A stretch of DNA of 64,000 nucleotides from Acridotheres tristis (lineage: Eukaryota; Chordata; Aves; Passeriformes; Sturnidae). Position 1 is the stretch's first letter; each line of letters begins with the position of its first letter. The position numbers and the translations under genes were made by a program. The DNA lies in NCBI GenBank assembly GCA_037013685.1, contig CM072919.1, positions 45,522,116 to 45,586,115 on the forward strand. The letters are read 5' to 3'. The notes beneath the pieces were generated by a model. The model was not told the origin of the DNA, did no database searches, and worked only from the letters and a program-made list of their open reading frames with translations. Below, in pieces: positions 50,901 to 64,000 of the stretch.

Positions 50901-52024
50901 CCGCACATATAGAATTAAGACCTGGTTTTCTGCCATGTTACTAATTTCACAGCTTCACTGTAATCTCAGTACTAGTACTACTACTACTAGTACTTCTATT
51001 GTATATAAATACTTTATAGCTTTATTTCCTGGATACAGGAAATATGGGTATTATGGACTTCAGGGTCCATGGTTACTGGGTTTATGGACTTTTGATTTTA
51101 AATTAATTAAATCTTGGCCAGTTGAAGCACTGCTAAAAACATCCCCATCACTATGTACAGCTAGGTGATAGAAACATCAAAGATGACGTGTCTGCAGCAC
51201 TGTCCTCTTTAGAAGTGTATTTTCATATTGGTGATGATTTTTAAGTTTCTTGAAATGCTTTGTATTTATGTTTTCCTTTAAAATAGCATTTGGGACTGAT
51301 TTGCCAGGACATGTGTAGAAGATAATGACCACTATGGTCTCTGTGGTAAAGAGAATAACAAAGTGGGAGCCACTCACTGAGTTGCCATTTACACTGTGCT
51401 GTAGCTGTGCATGGAGCTGTACTGAAAAGAGACAATGGGGTTAGGCATTTGTTTGGTTTTGACTGTTTATAGCTAAAGCAGCCTGACATGAAAGCTTCTC
51501 CAGTTCTCACTGTTTTCCAGGAGGATCTGTGCAGTGTGAAGTGAGAAATTAGATGAAGGCTAGGCTGTCCTAGAGTCTATTGCCTTGCTGTAGAGATTAG
51601 GATTGGAGCATCTTTTGCGTTTGGAAAGGAACCTGGATTTTTTTTTTAGGGACCCTACTCGCAATAGACTTTTGTAAAAGTAGACTGTGAGACTGCAGTG
51701 GCTGGGAAGAAGTATCCTTCCTTTCCCTAAGAAACACAACCAGGACCACAGGCTGTGGGCATTGCATCCTGCTGCACATAAGTTTGTGTTTTCAAAATCT
51801 ACCATGCCTTCTGAACTGGTGGTTGGTGATGGTTTTTTTTTTTTAGTTTGGTGATTTTTTAATTTTATTTTGTTTTGTTTAAATTTGCGCCTGCATTCCC
51901 ACTGCTAAATTGCAAACAAAAAAAAAAATTGTGCAAACCATGTGCATGTGCTCTATAGCCATCAATGCGAGCAGAAATGAGGGCTGAGATAGGTTAAATC
52001 CATAGGAACTTTTGTCATGCAGTC

Positions 52025-52412
52025 TCAGCATAAGCTTTCCTCAGGCAGAGAAATGAAGCAGCAGGGAGCCTTTTTTGCTGCCGACAGCTGACTCACTGCA
52101 TCAAAGTTCGATGATGCTCCGAAGCATCTCCACGGGCAATGCGAAAAGGACTGGTAATTTTCACGTCCGCAGCACAGCTCTGCATTTGTTTGCGTGCGCC
52201 TGTAAGCACAGCCCAGTGCCTGCTGGCTCACACGGCCGCTGTGCGAAGGCAGGTGATCGCCCTTTTTTAGCTGTACCACTGCCCACGTGACAAGAAAATG
52301 GTGGAGGATCTCTATCCCTAGTAAACTGCTGGAGAGCGAGGGATGCTGAAGTGCGGCACTGAAGCATCTTCACTGTTTCTGCACTAGAGAGGCCTTTTCA
52401 AGTCTTCAGAAG
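52025..52412 (+). promoter_or_regulatory. PRUNE2: Candidate internal promoter with non-coding first exon
   Basis: Between 52082 and 52436 I count 17 CpG dinucleotides, against very few in the surrounding intron. The segment carries TGACTCA (52089-52095, AP-1/MAF type) and CACGTGAC (52284-52291, an E-box of USF/MITF/TFEB type). The 3' part ends in a good splice donor, AG|GTAAGA, at 52412/52413. Two short upstream ORFs lie before it: ATG at 52299 stopping at TAG after seven codons, and ATG at 52343 stopping at TAG in 52384-52386. They fit a 5' UTR better than a coding exon. No TATA box is seen. Transcription from here on the + strand would splice to the downstream BCH-domain exons. Short C-terminal PRUNE2 isoforms are known in mammals, and matching this site to them is my inference. 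It could also be an enhancer. Confidence 0.5.
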
Positions 52413-55400
52413 GTAAGAATCTCTTTGCTCTGAGCGGCAGATGTGCAGAAGATTTTCTGATTAACGGCTCTTTATTGCAGTTACTTGAGACAGAAAAAGG
52501 GTACATGTTAGTCAGCAGGAGGCAAAGCACTCAGGACCTCATTACTGAAAACAGGGCAGCTGTATTTTAATTCTGTTGCAGCTCTTTATGAGAGAAGCTT
52601 ACATCAGTTCAGAAGGATTTCTTTTGTCTGAGCACACGCATGGTATTTATAATTAGGAAACAAAACTTCACTGCACAGTCACCTAATATGCTGGATTGTT
52701 TTCATCATTTTTGCCTAGCTCTGAGGATACAATGGGCAAAAAGGGATGAAAGGGCACTGCCAGCATATAGCTTGCTTGTAAAAGTGCTTAATTACTGATA
52801 GCTTCACTGTTTATGACAGCTCTCATTGTAGGCTACTTGGCATTATAGTTTCAGGGGCTTTTTCCGTATCAACTGAAGCATATGATTTTTGAATTTTTTT
52901 GCAATGTCCTCTTAAAATGCAGTGAACAGTATATGTAATTTTTGAAGTTAACTTTGATGAAGGATGCAGCAATAATCTCAGTGGTAAGAGATTCAATTAC
53001 TGCAAAAGTTGGTTTGTGCAGGCAGTATATTTTAAAAAATTTAATTATACAAGTTTGATTCAGCTCATTCAGTTACTTGCTTTTCTGTTGAAGGAATGAA
53101 AGTATTCTTCAGTTCCAAGTATGGTAAGCACATAAATGATAGGTGATTATAGCGCTATACAGAGGGCCTTGAAATATACAGAATGCAAAAATATTGGCTA
53201 CTTAGAGCAACACTGAAAGGAAATATACGCAGGCTTGTTTCTTCAGCCAGAATTCTTCTAAAGGAGCTGGGGAAGAGAAGGAGGGACAGGCAGAAATGTA
53301 ATTTCTGGATTTATCTTTATTTCCTTGGAAAGCAGAGCTGTTTTGAGAAAGGGAAGATGCAGACAGCTCTAGCAGCACTGTCAGGAGGCATAAAAGTGAC
53401 TGTGGAGGTTAGAGCTGAGAACAATGCACACCAACCCTTACCCTGCAAACATTTATTTTTTCCAGGGCTGCCATGTTCATTCTTTCACTCTCAGCCACAC
53501 TCTTCACTGGTACGTCATGTGGGGTAGGGATGTACAGAGGTCTAAAATCGCCTTTTCTTTCCCAGCTTTGATGAGTCAGGTTTTTTATTTGCCTTGCATA
53601 AATCTGGAAAGTCGAAAATTCATGTAGTTAGAGTCTAATCTAGTTTTTGCATACATTCGCTACGTTAAAAACTTAGATCCTGCTACAAGCAGTCTGTTGC
53701 AGTTTTGTGACACCTCTGTGTGGTATTCAGCAATAAAAGGAGAACAGTGTTATTTACAGCTTGTAATACATCTGTAGGAAAAGGCACAGGAAAAAAAAGC
53801 CATCTTAAGTCCCCAATCTTTGGGCAAAAGTTAAAGCTTGCAAACTTAATAACAGACAATGTGTAGGTGAGAATATGATTTTGAAAGCACTTGTGAATAC
53901 TGCTAAGCCTTTTTTTAATCACTGTGGTGTCTTCAGGACTGGAGACGCTTCCTATTACATCCTGTATAAATACCAAGAAAATACAGTGCTACTGCAACAA
54001 CAAATGATACTGAGGCAGAGGAAGGTGGGAGTGACATTCCAGTTGCTTCACAGATTTCATAGTTTATCTACTTGGTTTTTCCTTTGGACATAAAAAGAAG
54101 TGGTTTAGCTGTTATGAAACTTTAAGAATTAACTCATTATTATAGTATATCTTGTAGTTTGTGGTTTTATCTACAGCCATTGCACCTATGAAAAACAGCA
54201 GCAGATGGGACTTTTAAAATTTAGGCTAACAGATGAAACCTGACTGTGTCCTACACACTGGCAGCAGACTCCAAAGAGCTGTCTGCTGTGCAGTAGCCTG
54301 GCAGGATACACCATTGCCTGCTTGTTGAAAGTAGAGCACATAGCTAACCTTGCCCATGTATTTCCCTAGCTGAAATATGTGAGGAGTGTGATGTGGAGGA
54401 AGGAGGAGGCCCATTTTCTCACCCCTCCTGAGCATAAATTCTTCAGTCTGGCATTTCCTGTCACTCTGACTCTTTCACAGCGTTTTTGCTATGACTGACA
54501 TTATTTCTCTTTCCCACACTTGGGTTGGTTTTTATCTTTCTACTGCTTCCGTGGCACTTCCATCTCGGTGACAGAGTTCTGCTTCTGAAGATAACTGGTG
54601 GCTTTCTGCATCTCTCATCTCTCTTTGCACATGCCTTTTAGACCTGCCAGCTGCAGAGTCTAACAATCTTTCCTGCTCCTAACACCTCTTGCCTGTGCAA
54701 GCAGGCTGCAGGCTAGCATGTTTTCCAGCTTTACTGCTTCGGTAGAGCTTATTGCCCTGATTAGAAATCTTCTCTGGTTCATGTTTGGGACTTTTCCTGT
54801 ATTTTTCCCAAGGTGGTAATTTCCCAGTATGGATGGGAATTAATTTCAATTACCAGTTTACATCCAATAGGGTATTTCCATTTTAATTTTCTGGTGAAAA
54901 TTCTCACTCCACATTCTGCATTGTCACTTAAATTCCCCTACTGTTTATTACATCTCCAGCAACTGCAGCTTTAAGAGAGACTAAAGTTTGATATGAAGAC
55001 TTTTTTAGAGCCTTTTTTTTAGGTCACTCATAGCCAAGACAGGGAAAATGTAGCTGTTAGTTTTTTCTAAGCTTGTAGTAGGTCAACTAGGAATATAAAT
55101 TATAATAACACTGAACACTGTAAGTTGTGAAATCATTGATACAGCAGCATCAAAAAGATGGAAAGGTAGACATTTGGCAGTACACTACAGATGTGAAAAG
55201 AGAAAATAAAAAATTTCACAATATTTAATTTAATAATTCACAATTATTTATATTGAGGAAATAGACGTATTTTGAGAATAGGGAATGAGATGATAAATTG
55301 GACCAGAGAAAAGCAATATGAAGGGAGGAAAAGACAGAAGTAATACAATGTTAAAAAAAAAAGTTGCCATGCATCTTTTCCAGTCTGTCAACATGTTGTC

Positions 55401-58400
55401 CAAAGGCTGAGCGTGAAATCAGAAGAGTGTTAGAAAAATACTAATGCTTTAATGGACAGATGAAAAAAAAATCTATACATCTGGATGTTAAGTAAATTCT
55501 TGTAATTGGCATCTCTAAAATTCATCATCATATTTTATTATATGGGCAAGACATACTTCATCTGTTGTAAGATGCTTTGTTAAGGCATTTCATTCCAGCC
55601 TAGTTAGGATGGTAATAAGTATGGTAATAAGTACCACCATGGCTGTACATGTTATCATCCATACACGCAGAGAAACAAGTCCATTAAGCAATGCAAGAAG
55701 TTGCCAATATTACAGAAAAACCAAGTGGTAAAGAGAAATAGCCACTGAAGTTCAGGTACTAGCTCAGTTTCAGAACTAATGGTTATGAATAATGGTTAAG
55801 AGCAGTATGAGGCATTTTAGCATGTTTTCATTTGGAAACAAATGTGCTTTATGGTGTAGGTTGTAATAGCTGGAAGGGGTTTCCCACAAGTCCAGTGGAG
55901 AATAGACAAGTCCAGTATAGGATATAAAATCTAAACCTTTCTAAGGATTTTTGGCTTCTGATCCTACAACCTCTCCCTGTTAAGTACTCTCAAATCATTA
56001 GCATACTTCCTGAAAGTACAGATGGTTGCATAGGGAAGAAGGTGCACCCTGCTTTTTCAAGTACTTCTCACATGCCAATTACATCATTTGAAGCTGCAGG
56101 TATTCTGATGTTTGGTCCTGACAGCACAATATGGCAGGAAAATGGTCACTGTGAGCCACACATTCAGGAAGGGAAACTGGTTTAAAAGTTAGGAAAACTA
56201 AAACTGAGTTTTCTTGGGGAATAATTAATCGCTCAGTGAGAATGGAAGATGGGAATCAGGTCCATGGCATCTTAAGAAAATTTTTAAATATAATTTAAAA
56301 AGAAAATGTGTTTTTCAGGTTATAATTGTGGATCTTTTGAATCAGATGTATTTAATTTCCATTTTCTCTGCTGGCACAACTATGTTGCATTTGTAATGTT
56401 TGTTGAACGGTGCTTGCTGTTTAACAGATCATCTAGATATGTGGAATATTATCTGTAGAATACTAACAACATCTATTAAAGAGATCAGAAACATGCTTTC
56501 TAAATGCTAATAGTGCTTTGAACCTCCAGAGCAAGCATATTGCCAGACTTCGTGATCTTTCAGTATTGATGGAGGAGTACCCATCCATAAGCTCCCCAGC
56601 TTTCTGTTGTTAATTCTGGTTGTTTTCCACCGTGTCAGTAAAGATGAAGGAGCATTGATCTAGGCACCAAACAGAGAACAACCTTTGCTCTGAGGGCAGA
56701 ACCATGTGGTAGCATAAAAGCACGATGCTAAGCAAAGAAATAGATGCTAAGTGACATGTTACTTCTGCCTTAGAATTTGTTAGTCTCTACCTGCTTTTTC
56801 CCACAGAATATTGCCTTAAGAGATTATTATTAAAATGGTACTATTAGGAACCTAGAAGGTTCTGCACTTCTCTATAAGAGGCATAGTTTGAGACGGGGAT
56901 GCGTTTTGAAAACACCACTCTAAAAAATTGTCTCTTGTCCATATTCATGCCATGAAATTGTGTGGATTTGGAGCCTCTGGGATCTGCTGTTGGCAGAATC
57001 AGCCTGACTTGCATTTCTGAGTCCCAATTCTGGCAAGACATCTAGGTTTGGGACTTCAATTTCCCTCATTTTATATTAAGATGCATTTTTATTTCATGTG
57101 TCTGGAAGTCATATAATTGAAGAAGGCTGGAGCCCTGTATCTCTTCCACAGGCCTTCCTCATCCATGGGCATGTGCATAAGGTTGATGAAATAGCCCAGT
57201 GAAATCCATGATCCCTGTTCACTTGGATTTGTCCCTTCATGGCTCTCTGTATCCCTCCATGGCTTTGCCTGCTTTTCTGGCGCTGTGACACAGGGAGGGA
57301 GCTGGCAATGGGTCAGGACAGGCAGCGTGAGGCTGCCTAGCAGCAGTGAAAGCAGCAGCATATGCTTAAGAATAGCAGCTTTTGTTTTTTAACAGTCTTA
57401 AGCTGATATGAGGAGCCAGGAGAGCCTATTACCATGATTGGTTTCCTGGAACAAAATGAGGCTTATAGTATAAGCTAAAAAGGAGGAACCAGGGAAAAGA
57501 TGGGTAAATAAATAGACACTAAACAATGAATTTGATTGGAGACTAGGAAATTTTTAGTAAAGAAAGGTTAAAAATTTATTCACAGTAGCTCTAAGAGAAC
57601 TTTAATATATTTTCAAATCTTGTGGCTATAATACAGGATTTTTCTACAAAAAAAAAATTACCTCTTATTGTCATGCCTAACTTTTTCATTCAACTTCCAT
57701 GCTGAAAATGGAGCAAAATGTCAGCTCATGAAAACTGAAGTATTAAAACCAAGGAAGTTATGATTTTTGCTAGTATTTAGCAGTGGCTTATTCTGTGGCT
57801 TTCATGACATATTTTTCTGTAAAATAAGATTATGAGCATGTCATCTACTATGCAGCAAACAGTATGACAATGATAAGTTAGTAATTGCACAGATGTTTGA
57901 TTAATAAACCTTTTGGCTCAAAAAAATCACCACAGCTTTTTTTTTCTTTTCATACAAATGTGAGAATAAAAGTCTCATTCTGTGCATAAATTATAGTGCT
58001 TAATCTATAGATTTTCCCTAAACTAATTTGTGATTAAGAGCAAAATAAGTAGCAATAGAAACACTGTTAATTTCTAACATATGGTTGCTAAATTCAGGTC
58101 TTGGGAGGTTATAAAATTAATCCATTTTTACAAGTCACCTTTATACAGTATAATTATTTTACACAGCTGTGAGTAAAAGTAATTACTTTTTATAGTCTCA
58201 GATATCCTGGAGTGGATTCCTTCCAATACACTAATTTTCTTGGTGTGTGGATAGAGCTGAATACTCTGGCTGATACTGACAGTCTTGCACAGTGTATGTC
58301 ACTTTGATTTGTTGCATACTCTTCCACAGTTTAGGGATCATTAATTCTGCTGAACCTAAAAAATTCACACTGCAGTCTCTTTTATCTCTGAATAGGTGTC

Positions 58401-59198
58401 TGCATAAGTTCTTGTTTATTGTCTAGAAGTTTTGTAGCAGGGCACTAGTTACAGGAAGTAATTTTGCATTTAGTGGGTACATTTGCTAATGAGTTTCTTC
58501 ATCTCTTGGTGCACAATCCATTTAGGCTTTTGGGGACTACTGTTCTTGCTTTCTTCCTCTTGTTTCTTCCTGTCTATTTTCATCAAAGTATCTTCACACT
58601 AAATCCCATTATTTTGTCAGGTGTTATTTCTGAAATTCGTATATTAAGACTCTGTTTCCTAAAACATCTCCTTTTGGCTGTAGACGCAGTTGATACTGAG
58701 GTATGTGCAACATTTCTCTGGCTTTGCAGAACATTGCTACCTATGTAACCTGGACAGTAAGCATCAAAACTCAAACACATGTAAATTACACTAGGATTTG
58801 TTATTAGTCCAGTAGTGTTAAAGGTCTTGGAAATAATGCATCTCAGTTATAACAGGGTGTGGAATTATATCTACAACTGGGAAATGATGGACAGACTGAC
58901 TTTCTTCTTTGAGTACTCCAGGTAGTAAAAGTAGAAAGTAGACATTTGCTGTTCTTTTAAAAAATGCTGCTGTAGATATCCCTAACCTGTAATATCTCTT
59001 CTGAACAGAAGTGGCACAGAAATCACAAGCCACAAGTGTGGAGGCCTATGAAAGAAAGCAAAAGATGTGCTATTTGGATATAAAAGCAAAACCGCAAAAC
59101 AATTTCTTTTCTAAAAATGAAATGTCAAGTGTTTAATTGTGATAACAGAATGGGTTTTGCTATTACTTTATATGAGGTGAGGTGAATGTTGGAGTAGA

Positions 59199-59657
59199 GT
59201 CCTGGTTTTGACTGGCATGGAGTACATTTTTTCTCAGCTGGAACGGCTAGTACTGTGCTGTGTTTTGGATTCAGTATGAGAGCAACGTTGATAACACACT
59301 GATATTTTAGTTGCTGCTATGTAATGCTTACCCTAAGTCAAGGACAGTTTTGATTTCTCATGCCCTGGAAGCAAGCAGGTGCACAGGAAGCCAGGAGGAG
59401 GCAGAGCTGGAACAGCTGGCCCAAGCTGATAGTAGAACACCATGCCTGGTGTACAATCTGGGGAGTTACCCAGCAAGGGGGGGACCGACTTGGCTCAGGG
59501 ATAGAGTTTGGAATGGCTTGGTGGGTGTTGAGCAATTGCATTGTTCCTCACTAAACACCCAGGTCTAACTTGGTATTCTCCACCCCCCTCCACTGGGATG
59601 TGAAAAGTGAAAGAGTATCTGTGAGATGCTTAGTTGCCAGCTCAGCTTAAACCATAA
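59199..59657 (+). mobile_element. Solo LTR of an avian ERVL-type endogenous retrovirus
   Basis: The order of blocks matches the common avian ERVL LTR from end to end. It begins GTCCTGGTTTTGACTGG, then TGTGTTTTGGATTCAGTATG, then GTTGATAACACACTGAT and AAGTCAAGGAC. It ends with TTCTCCACCCCCCTCCA and GCTTAGTTGCC, GCTTAAACCATA. The middle is shortened, with internal deletions, and no TATA box of the family is obvious. No internal retroviral genes flank it, so it is a solo LTR left by recombination. GTAG borders both sides, a possible remnant of a 5-bp target-site duplication. Confidence 0.82.
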
Positions 59658-62600
59658 GTAGCTACAGAGATGGGTGTTAGCAAAACCCCCCTTGTAAGTG
59701 TATTTGGTAACATATTCTGGCTCTGAATCTATATGCCTTTCTGTAATTGCAAACTGAAGAGGAGTGGAGCAATTAAGAAAACATTTTGTGTAAACATATC
59801 CTTGATGTAAATTGGAGTTTGCGGAGTATTTGAACGATTGCTTTAGGTTCTTCTAAAAGCTTTTAATTGCTTCTGAGTAGGAAGGAATTCTTGTTTTGTC
59901 TGAAAGAAGTAAGACATCTTCCAGATGGAGTGATCAAAATGATGTGAGACCCACCTGGCCAGCCAGATGGATTTACACAAGATACTGCAAGATACTCTGG
60001 CAAAACACTTAACCCTCCTTAATGCTAAGGCACTTTCAGACAGAACTATGCTGAGAGTCAGTAGACAGGCATTACTGGATACAGGCCAAGGGCTTTTTCA
60101 TACCTTCCAAGGAAAATACTCTCATATCCAATCCCTCAAGCTCTCCTTTCTATTTTCCTGGGCATAAGGGTGGTGTCACAGGGTGGGGACGGGAGAGGTT
60201 CAAAGGAGAAGAACTTTGTGCTGCCTGTATACTGCAAAAGTAGCTCAATGAGTTTAAGTTCCTTTACTTGTTTTTCTACCTAAAATATCACTTCATGCAT
60301 TCTTCTTCAAAGCAGCTCACTTTTTCACTGCAAACTAGTGAGAAAGTGAGCTATCAGCAGAATTCTTTCTTCATCCAAAACCAGGATATACCTACATAAT
60401 GTATAGAATTTGAGATGAAGAAAGCCTAAATGTCTAGTCTCTGAATAATCTTTCTACTGCACTTCATTTCCCCTCTTCACATTTACTATTGAAACCAAGT
60501 ATATATTAATATGCACAGAGGTGATTTCATCTGTGTAGTTTCTTTGAATTATCATGCTTTGAAGCCTTATAAAAAAATTTTGGACATCTTGTAAAAATTT
60601 ACGAATAAAATTATTTCTGTGTGTAGAGGGAAGAGCATGGAGGAAACATGATTTACTTACCTAAGAAAAGTGCCTGGCAGTTGCGGGCTCTGCTTCAGAT
60701 TAAACTTCTGAGTTTAATGAGTAAAGAAAATGGGAAAATGTATACATTTTGAAGTCCAGCTGGTGAATAAATTGTGGTGACAGTCACAACTGGATAAATG
60801 CTGATCTCTGTTGCACATTGTGGGTATTTATTCAGAGTAGTACATGGGAAGCATATCTTGTTTTAGACTAAAGAACTTGACTTCTTGATGTGTAATAGCT
60901 GCAGAGCAACTTGGGAAACTGTTGATAGATCACAGATGACACAAGGGTGAGGCAGCACAGCCCATAGGGATTATGACATCTTGCTGTGAATATTCATAGC
61001 TGCTCTTTCCAAAACAGCAGAATGGTGCTGTACCTAGAAAAGTCAGGAAGGATAACTTTAATTTTGAGAAATACTGATTTGAGAGGGCATAAGAATTATT
61101 TAAAGCTTATTAATCTATAGAGCTGTAAGAATGTCTGAACCAAAAAAAGAGAAGCCTCCAGCTTCTCCTTCTCTTATGTGAATTTGGTATCTGTCTCTGA
61201 TCCACCTTTGAGAAATGAGAGGGGTTCAGCTGCTTCTGAACAAGATCATAGACCTGAATATCAGAACAAATAATCAGTAACTTGATTCCCAGTGCAGCTG
61301 ATCCTTAAATGACCAGTCTGTGTACGATATAAAAGAAGTCATTTATGAAACAAAAAACCTTAATTGACTTCGACCTCTGTTCCAAGATCCTTTTTTTATA
61401 ATCCAGTAAATCATACCTGATTAGAATGGGCTTTCTAAAGTAACTTAATTTATATCTTCAATAGGAGCATTCATTAAAAGGGGATTAAAAAAATATGTAT
61501 CTTTCTTTCTTACATATTTTTGTCCACATCATCCGTGTTATAAGCTTCACCCTTATCGCAAGGCAAGGAATTTTATAAGCCAGAATTTTGAAAGCATGTG
61601 AAGTAGGCTGTGGAAAAGAAAGAGGATGTAGTTGCCTATTTTAAAAAGTTTCTAGAGTCTGACTTCCCATTACTAGGCTTCCTGTTGAGGTCTGTTGAGA
61701 GCTTCTGCACAGCCAGAAATTTCTCTGCAAGTTGCTGAGCTGCTCAGCGTAATATGCTCTCAAAATCCATCAGAAAATGTGAAGCTATGTCTGTAGAGAA
61801 CTATCTTCATTTATAACCTACTTATCCTCTTACTGACAGCAGTTCTGAAGCCATATGTTGGGGCACAGTATCACAGACATTTAAATATAATTTTAAATAT
61901 GCCTGTATTGCCCATTAGTTTATGACTGAAATATTGACTGTGGCATGTGAAAATTAAGAACTTCCACTGAACCTAAGGTGTGTATGTCTGGCAGGGAATC
62001 TTTAATGTCTTTGCATAAAGCATAAAGGATTTAGAAAAGTAAGACTAGCTCCCAAGTCAGACTTTTTGTTCTCCAAAAAGCCTGTTTACTGTTTTTGACA
62101 GTACGTAACAACATGATGCAATTAAAAAAAAGAAACCTAATCTCTGCTAAAAATCTTCTGAAAAGCAATAGCATTTTATGTAATTGAAGATAAAATGGAG
62201 AAGTTTGTGTCAGCAATTATTTTGGCAACTGTAGTTTTTAAATGCCTGCTTTTACCCAGCACTTTTAGGACCAGAGACTCTTACTTTACAAATTTAATAA
62301 CCCAATATGAACGGTATGGATCTTTAACATTAAAAACATTGTGTCAACAAAATAAAATTAGAAATTCTCCAACAAATTCTGATGCTGTTTAACTGTAATC
62401 CATAAGTGAGGGATATTTTTTGAGTATATTACTTGTAGAATTTCATAAGAAATTCAAACAAGTGTATGAAATATATATATCTTTTAATACCTAGAAATGC
62501 ACTGTTCTTCACAACTATGATAAAAAATTCTGGTTTAACTCAGCTGCAGTGGTCCCAGTGAAAGCAGCAGAATCCTTCAAATTTTTGTTGTGAAAGTGTA

Positions 62601-64000
62601 GGAGGCCCTAGAGAAAGCAACAATGCCAATTCAAGTACGTATGTGTTGAAAAAAAATAGAAGATTCCACTGGGAAAAAAGCAGTCTTGAGATAACCCTAG
62701 AAACGTCATGATTTACGATAATTCTGTCCCAGGCATTGCAAAAGTTATGCAACTCTAAATTTGTGAATTAATTACTTGTGGGAAGTTGCTTTCTTTCAGA
62801 TTAAAATTGTCACTGTTTCTGTAGGCTTAGAGTATATAAACTCATACAGGGGAAAAGATGATCTTCATTCCTAAACAATTTGTTTTATACAGAGAATAGT
62901 GTCTCTTTTTAATACAGAAAGTCTGAAATTTCACTACCCAGCTGTATCTTACTCTTCACACGACTTTGAATATTTCCTTTCAAATAATTTCCTCCAGTAA
63001 TTTTCAAAGGTTGTGCAGTAAGGAGTTGCCATTTGGTCTGATAAAGCTATAAGAAATATCACAAATTATTGGTTTGAATGACAGTGCCAAAATTCTGTTC
63101 TTTCCAACCAAAATATAAACCCTTGAATACCAATCATCTGTCTAGTCCTGAGCTGCTTTAATTGAATAACTCTTCATAGTTTCTGGGTTTTTTTTGAACG
63201 GTTGATAAAGTCCCACATAAAATCCTGATCTGAATTTAAAATGAGTTAGAAATATTCGTACTCTCCAGACATCCTTTCCACTAAAGTTATGTGCCTTAGC
63301 CAGCTGTTACTGACAGCACTTCTTTCAAATTATGATATCTCTCTAGTTAGTTCAGATGAATGAATCAGACTTCATTACCCATATTTTACTATGGATTGTA
63401 TAAAAATCACATAAAAAGAAAAAAAGCAAAGACTCTAATGATTTATTTACATTATCTTTGTAAGTTGTGGTGGTATTCAGTACTTCTGAATACAGATAAT
63501 TGTACAGAGTAGGGTAGGGGGAAGGAAGTGGTACCTGGTACTAAAAAGATGGCAATTAGTGCCTTCTTTTTATTCATGAACAGGATACTTTGATCAGATT
63601 TCTTCACTATTCTGTTGTGCATCCTGAGAGATAGAGTGTTTCAAGCCTTTTTGACAGTAATTAAACGTATTCCAGAACTCATATTTTTCGTAAAATCATT
63701 AAGCTGTTCATCTCCGAATTTATGAAAGACACACTATACAGTATGTGGGGATAAAATCAAGATTAGTAAAATCAGTTTTTATTGAGAGACAAGGCTTGGT
63801 TGTAAGCTGAGCAGCATGAACATGCTTGACCATAGCTTTAAACTGTGTTCTCTATGGTCTCGTGGAAAAGTGGGAGTTCACCAATCTGTCTGTGTGTACT
63901 GGGAATTTGAGCTCATGGGGATTAAGGTAAAGATGTTTTTCAACTTTAGGCACAGTGAAGCCTTCGGCAGCCCCACATAGGCACATTTATATTTAATTTA

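Larger units (their letters stand above)
44703..64000 (+). other. PRUNE2: Long downstream intron of PRUNE2 (open-ended)
   Basis: Starts with a consensus GTAAGT donor and runs to the window end. I searched for the next PRUNE2 coding exon and for BCH-domain sequence and found neither, so the intron is at least 19 kb. It carries the CR1, LTR, tRNA-like and CpG-rich elements listed separately. The remaining stretches 44703-47649, 48275-49879, 50901-52024, 52437-57088, 57362-59198 and 59658-64000 hold no gene or repeat family that I recognise. Confidence 0.85.

Overview
The window looks like a stretch of bird genome. It is AT-rich and intron-dominated, it carries five CR1 LINE fragments of avian type (3' ends with the ATTCTATG-like terminal motif, recognisable CR1 endonuclease and reverse-transcriptase remains), and it holds an avian ERVL-type solo LTR. 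Nothing bacterial or viral-autonomous is present. The only protein-coding gene I can support is PRUNE2 (BMCC1/BNIPXL family) on the + strand. The human gene lies on 9q21, a region that corresponds to the Z chromosome in birds, so Z linkage is likely but inferred.

Layout. 1-35786 is the end of a long intron, or several introns, upstream of a 159-bp exon at 35787-35945 that encodes the end of the DHHA2 part of the PRUNE-like domain. A 986-bp intron follows, then a giant 6514-bp internal exon (36932-43445) encoding about 2171 residues of acidic, Ser/Glu-rich, probably disordered protein with regularly spaced tryptophan motifs. After a 455-bp intron comes an 802-bp exon (43901-44702). From 44703 to the window end is another long intron. 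The DHH N-terminus lies upstream of the window and the C-terminal BCH/CRAL-TRIO exons lie downstream. All three exons have consensus acceptors and donors, and their reading frames join without a break.

The introns contain CR1 copies at about 3990-6445 (+), 11705-12380 (+), 18590-19545 (-), 33490-35455 (-) and 47650-47882 (+), an ERVL-type solo LTR (59199-59657, +), a probable second LTR (50405-50900, +), a decayed tRNA-Gly-like sequence on the - strand (49880-49963), microsatellites and several short palindromes.

The most interesting unexplained feature is a compact CpG-rich island at about 52025-52436 inside the last intron. It has an AP-1/MAF-type site, a CACGTGAC E-box, short upstream ORFs and an AG|GTAAGA splice donor at 52412/52413. 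It looks like an internal promoter with a non-coding first exon. From there, transcription would skip the DHH/DHHA2 and giant-exon sequence and feed the downstream BCH-domain exons. Short C-terminal PRUNE2 isoforms (BMCC1s, olfaxin) are known in mammals, so this is a concrete candidate for their avian start site.
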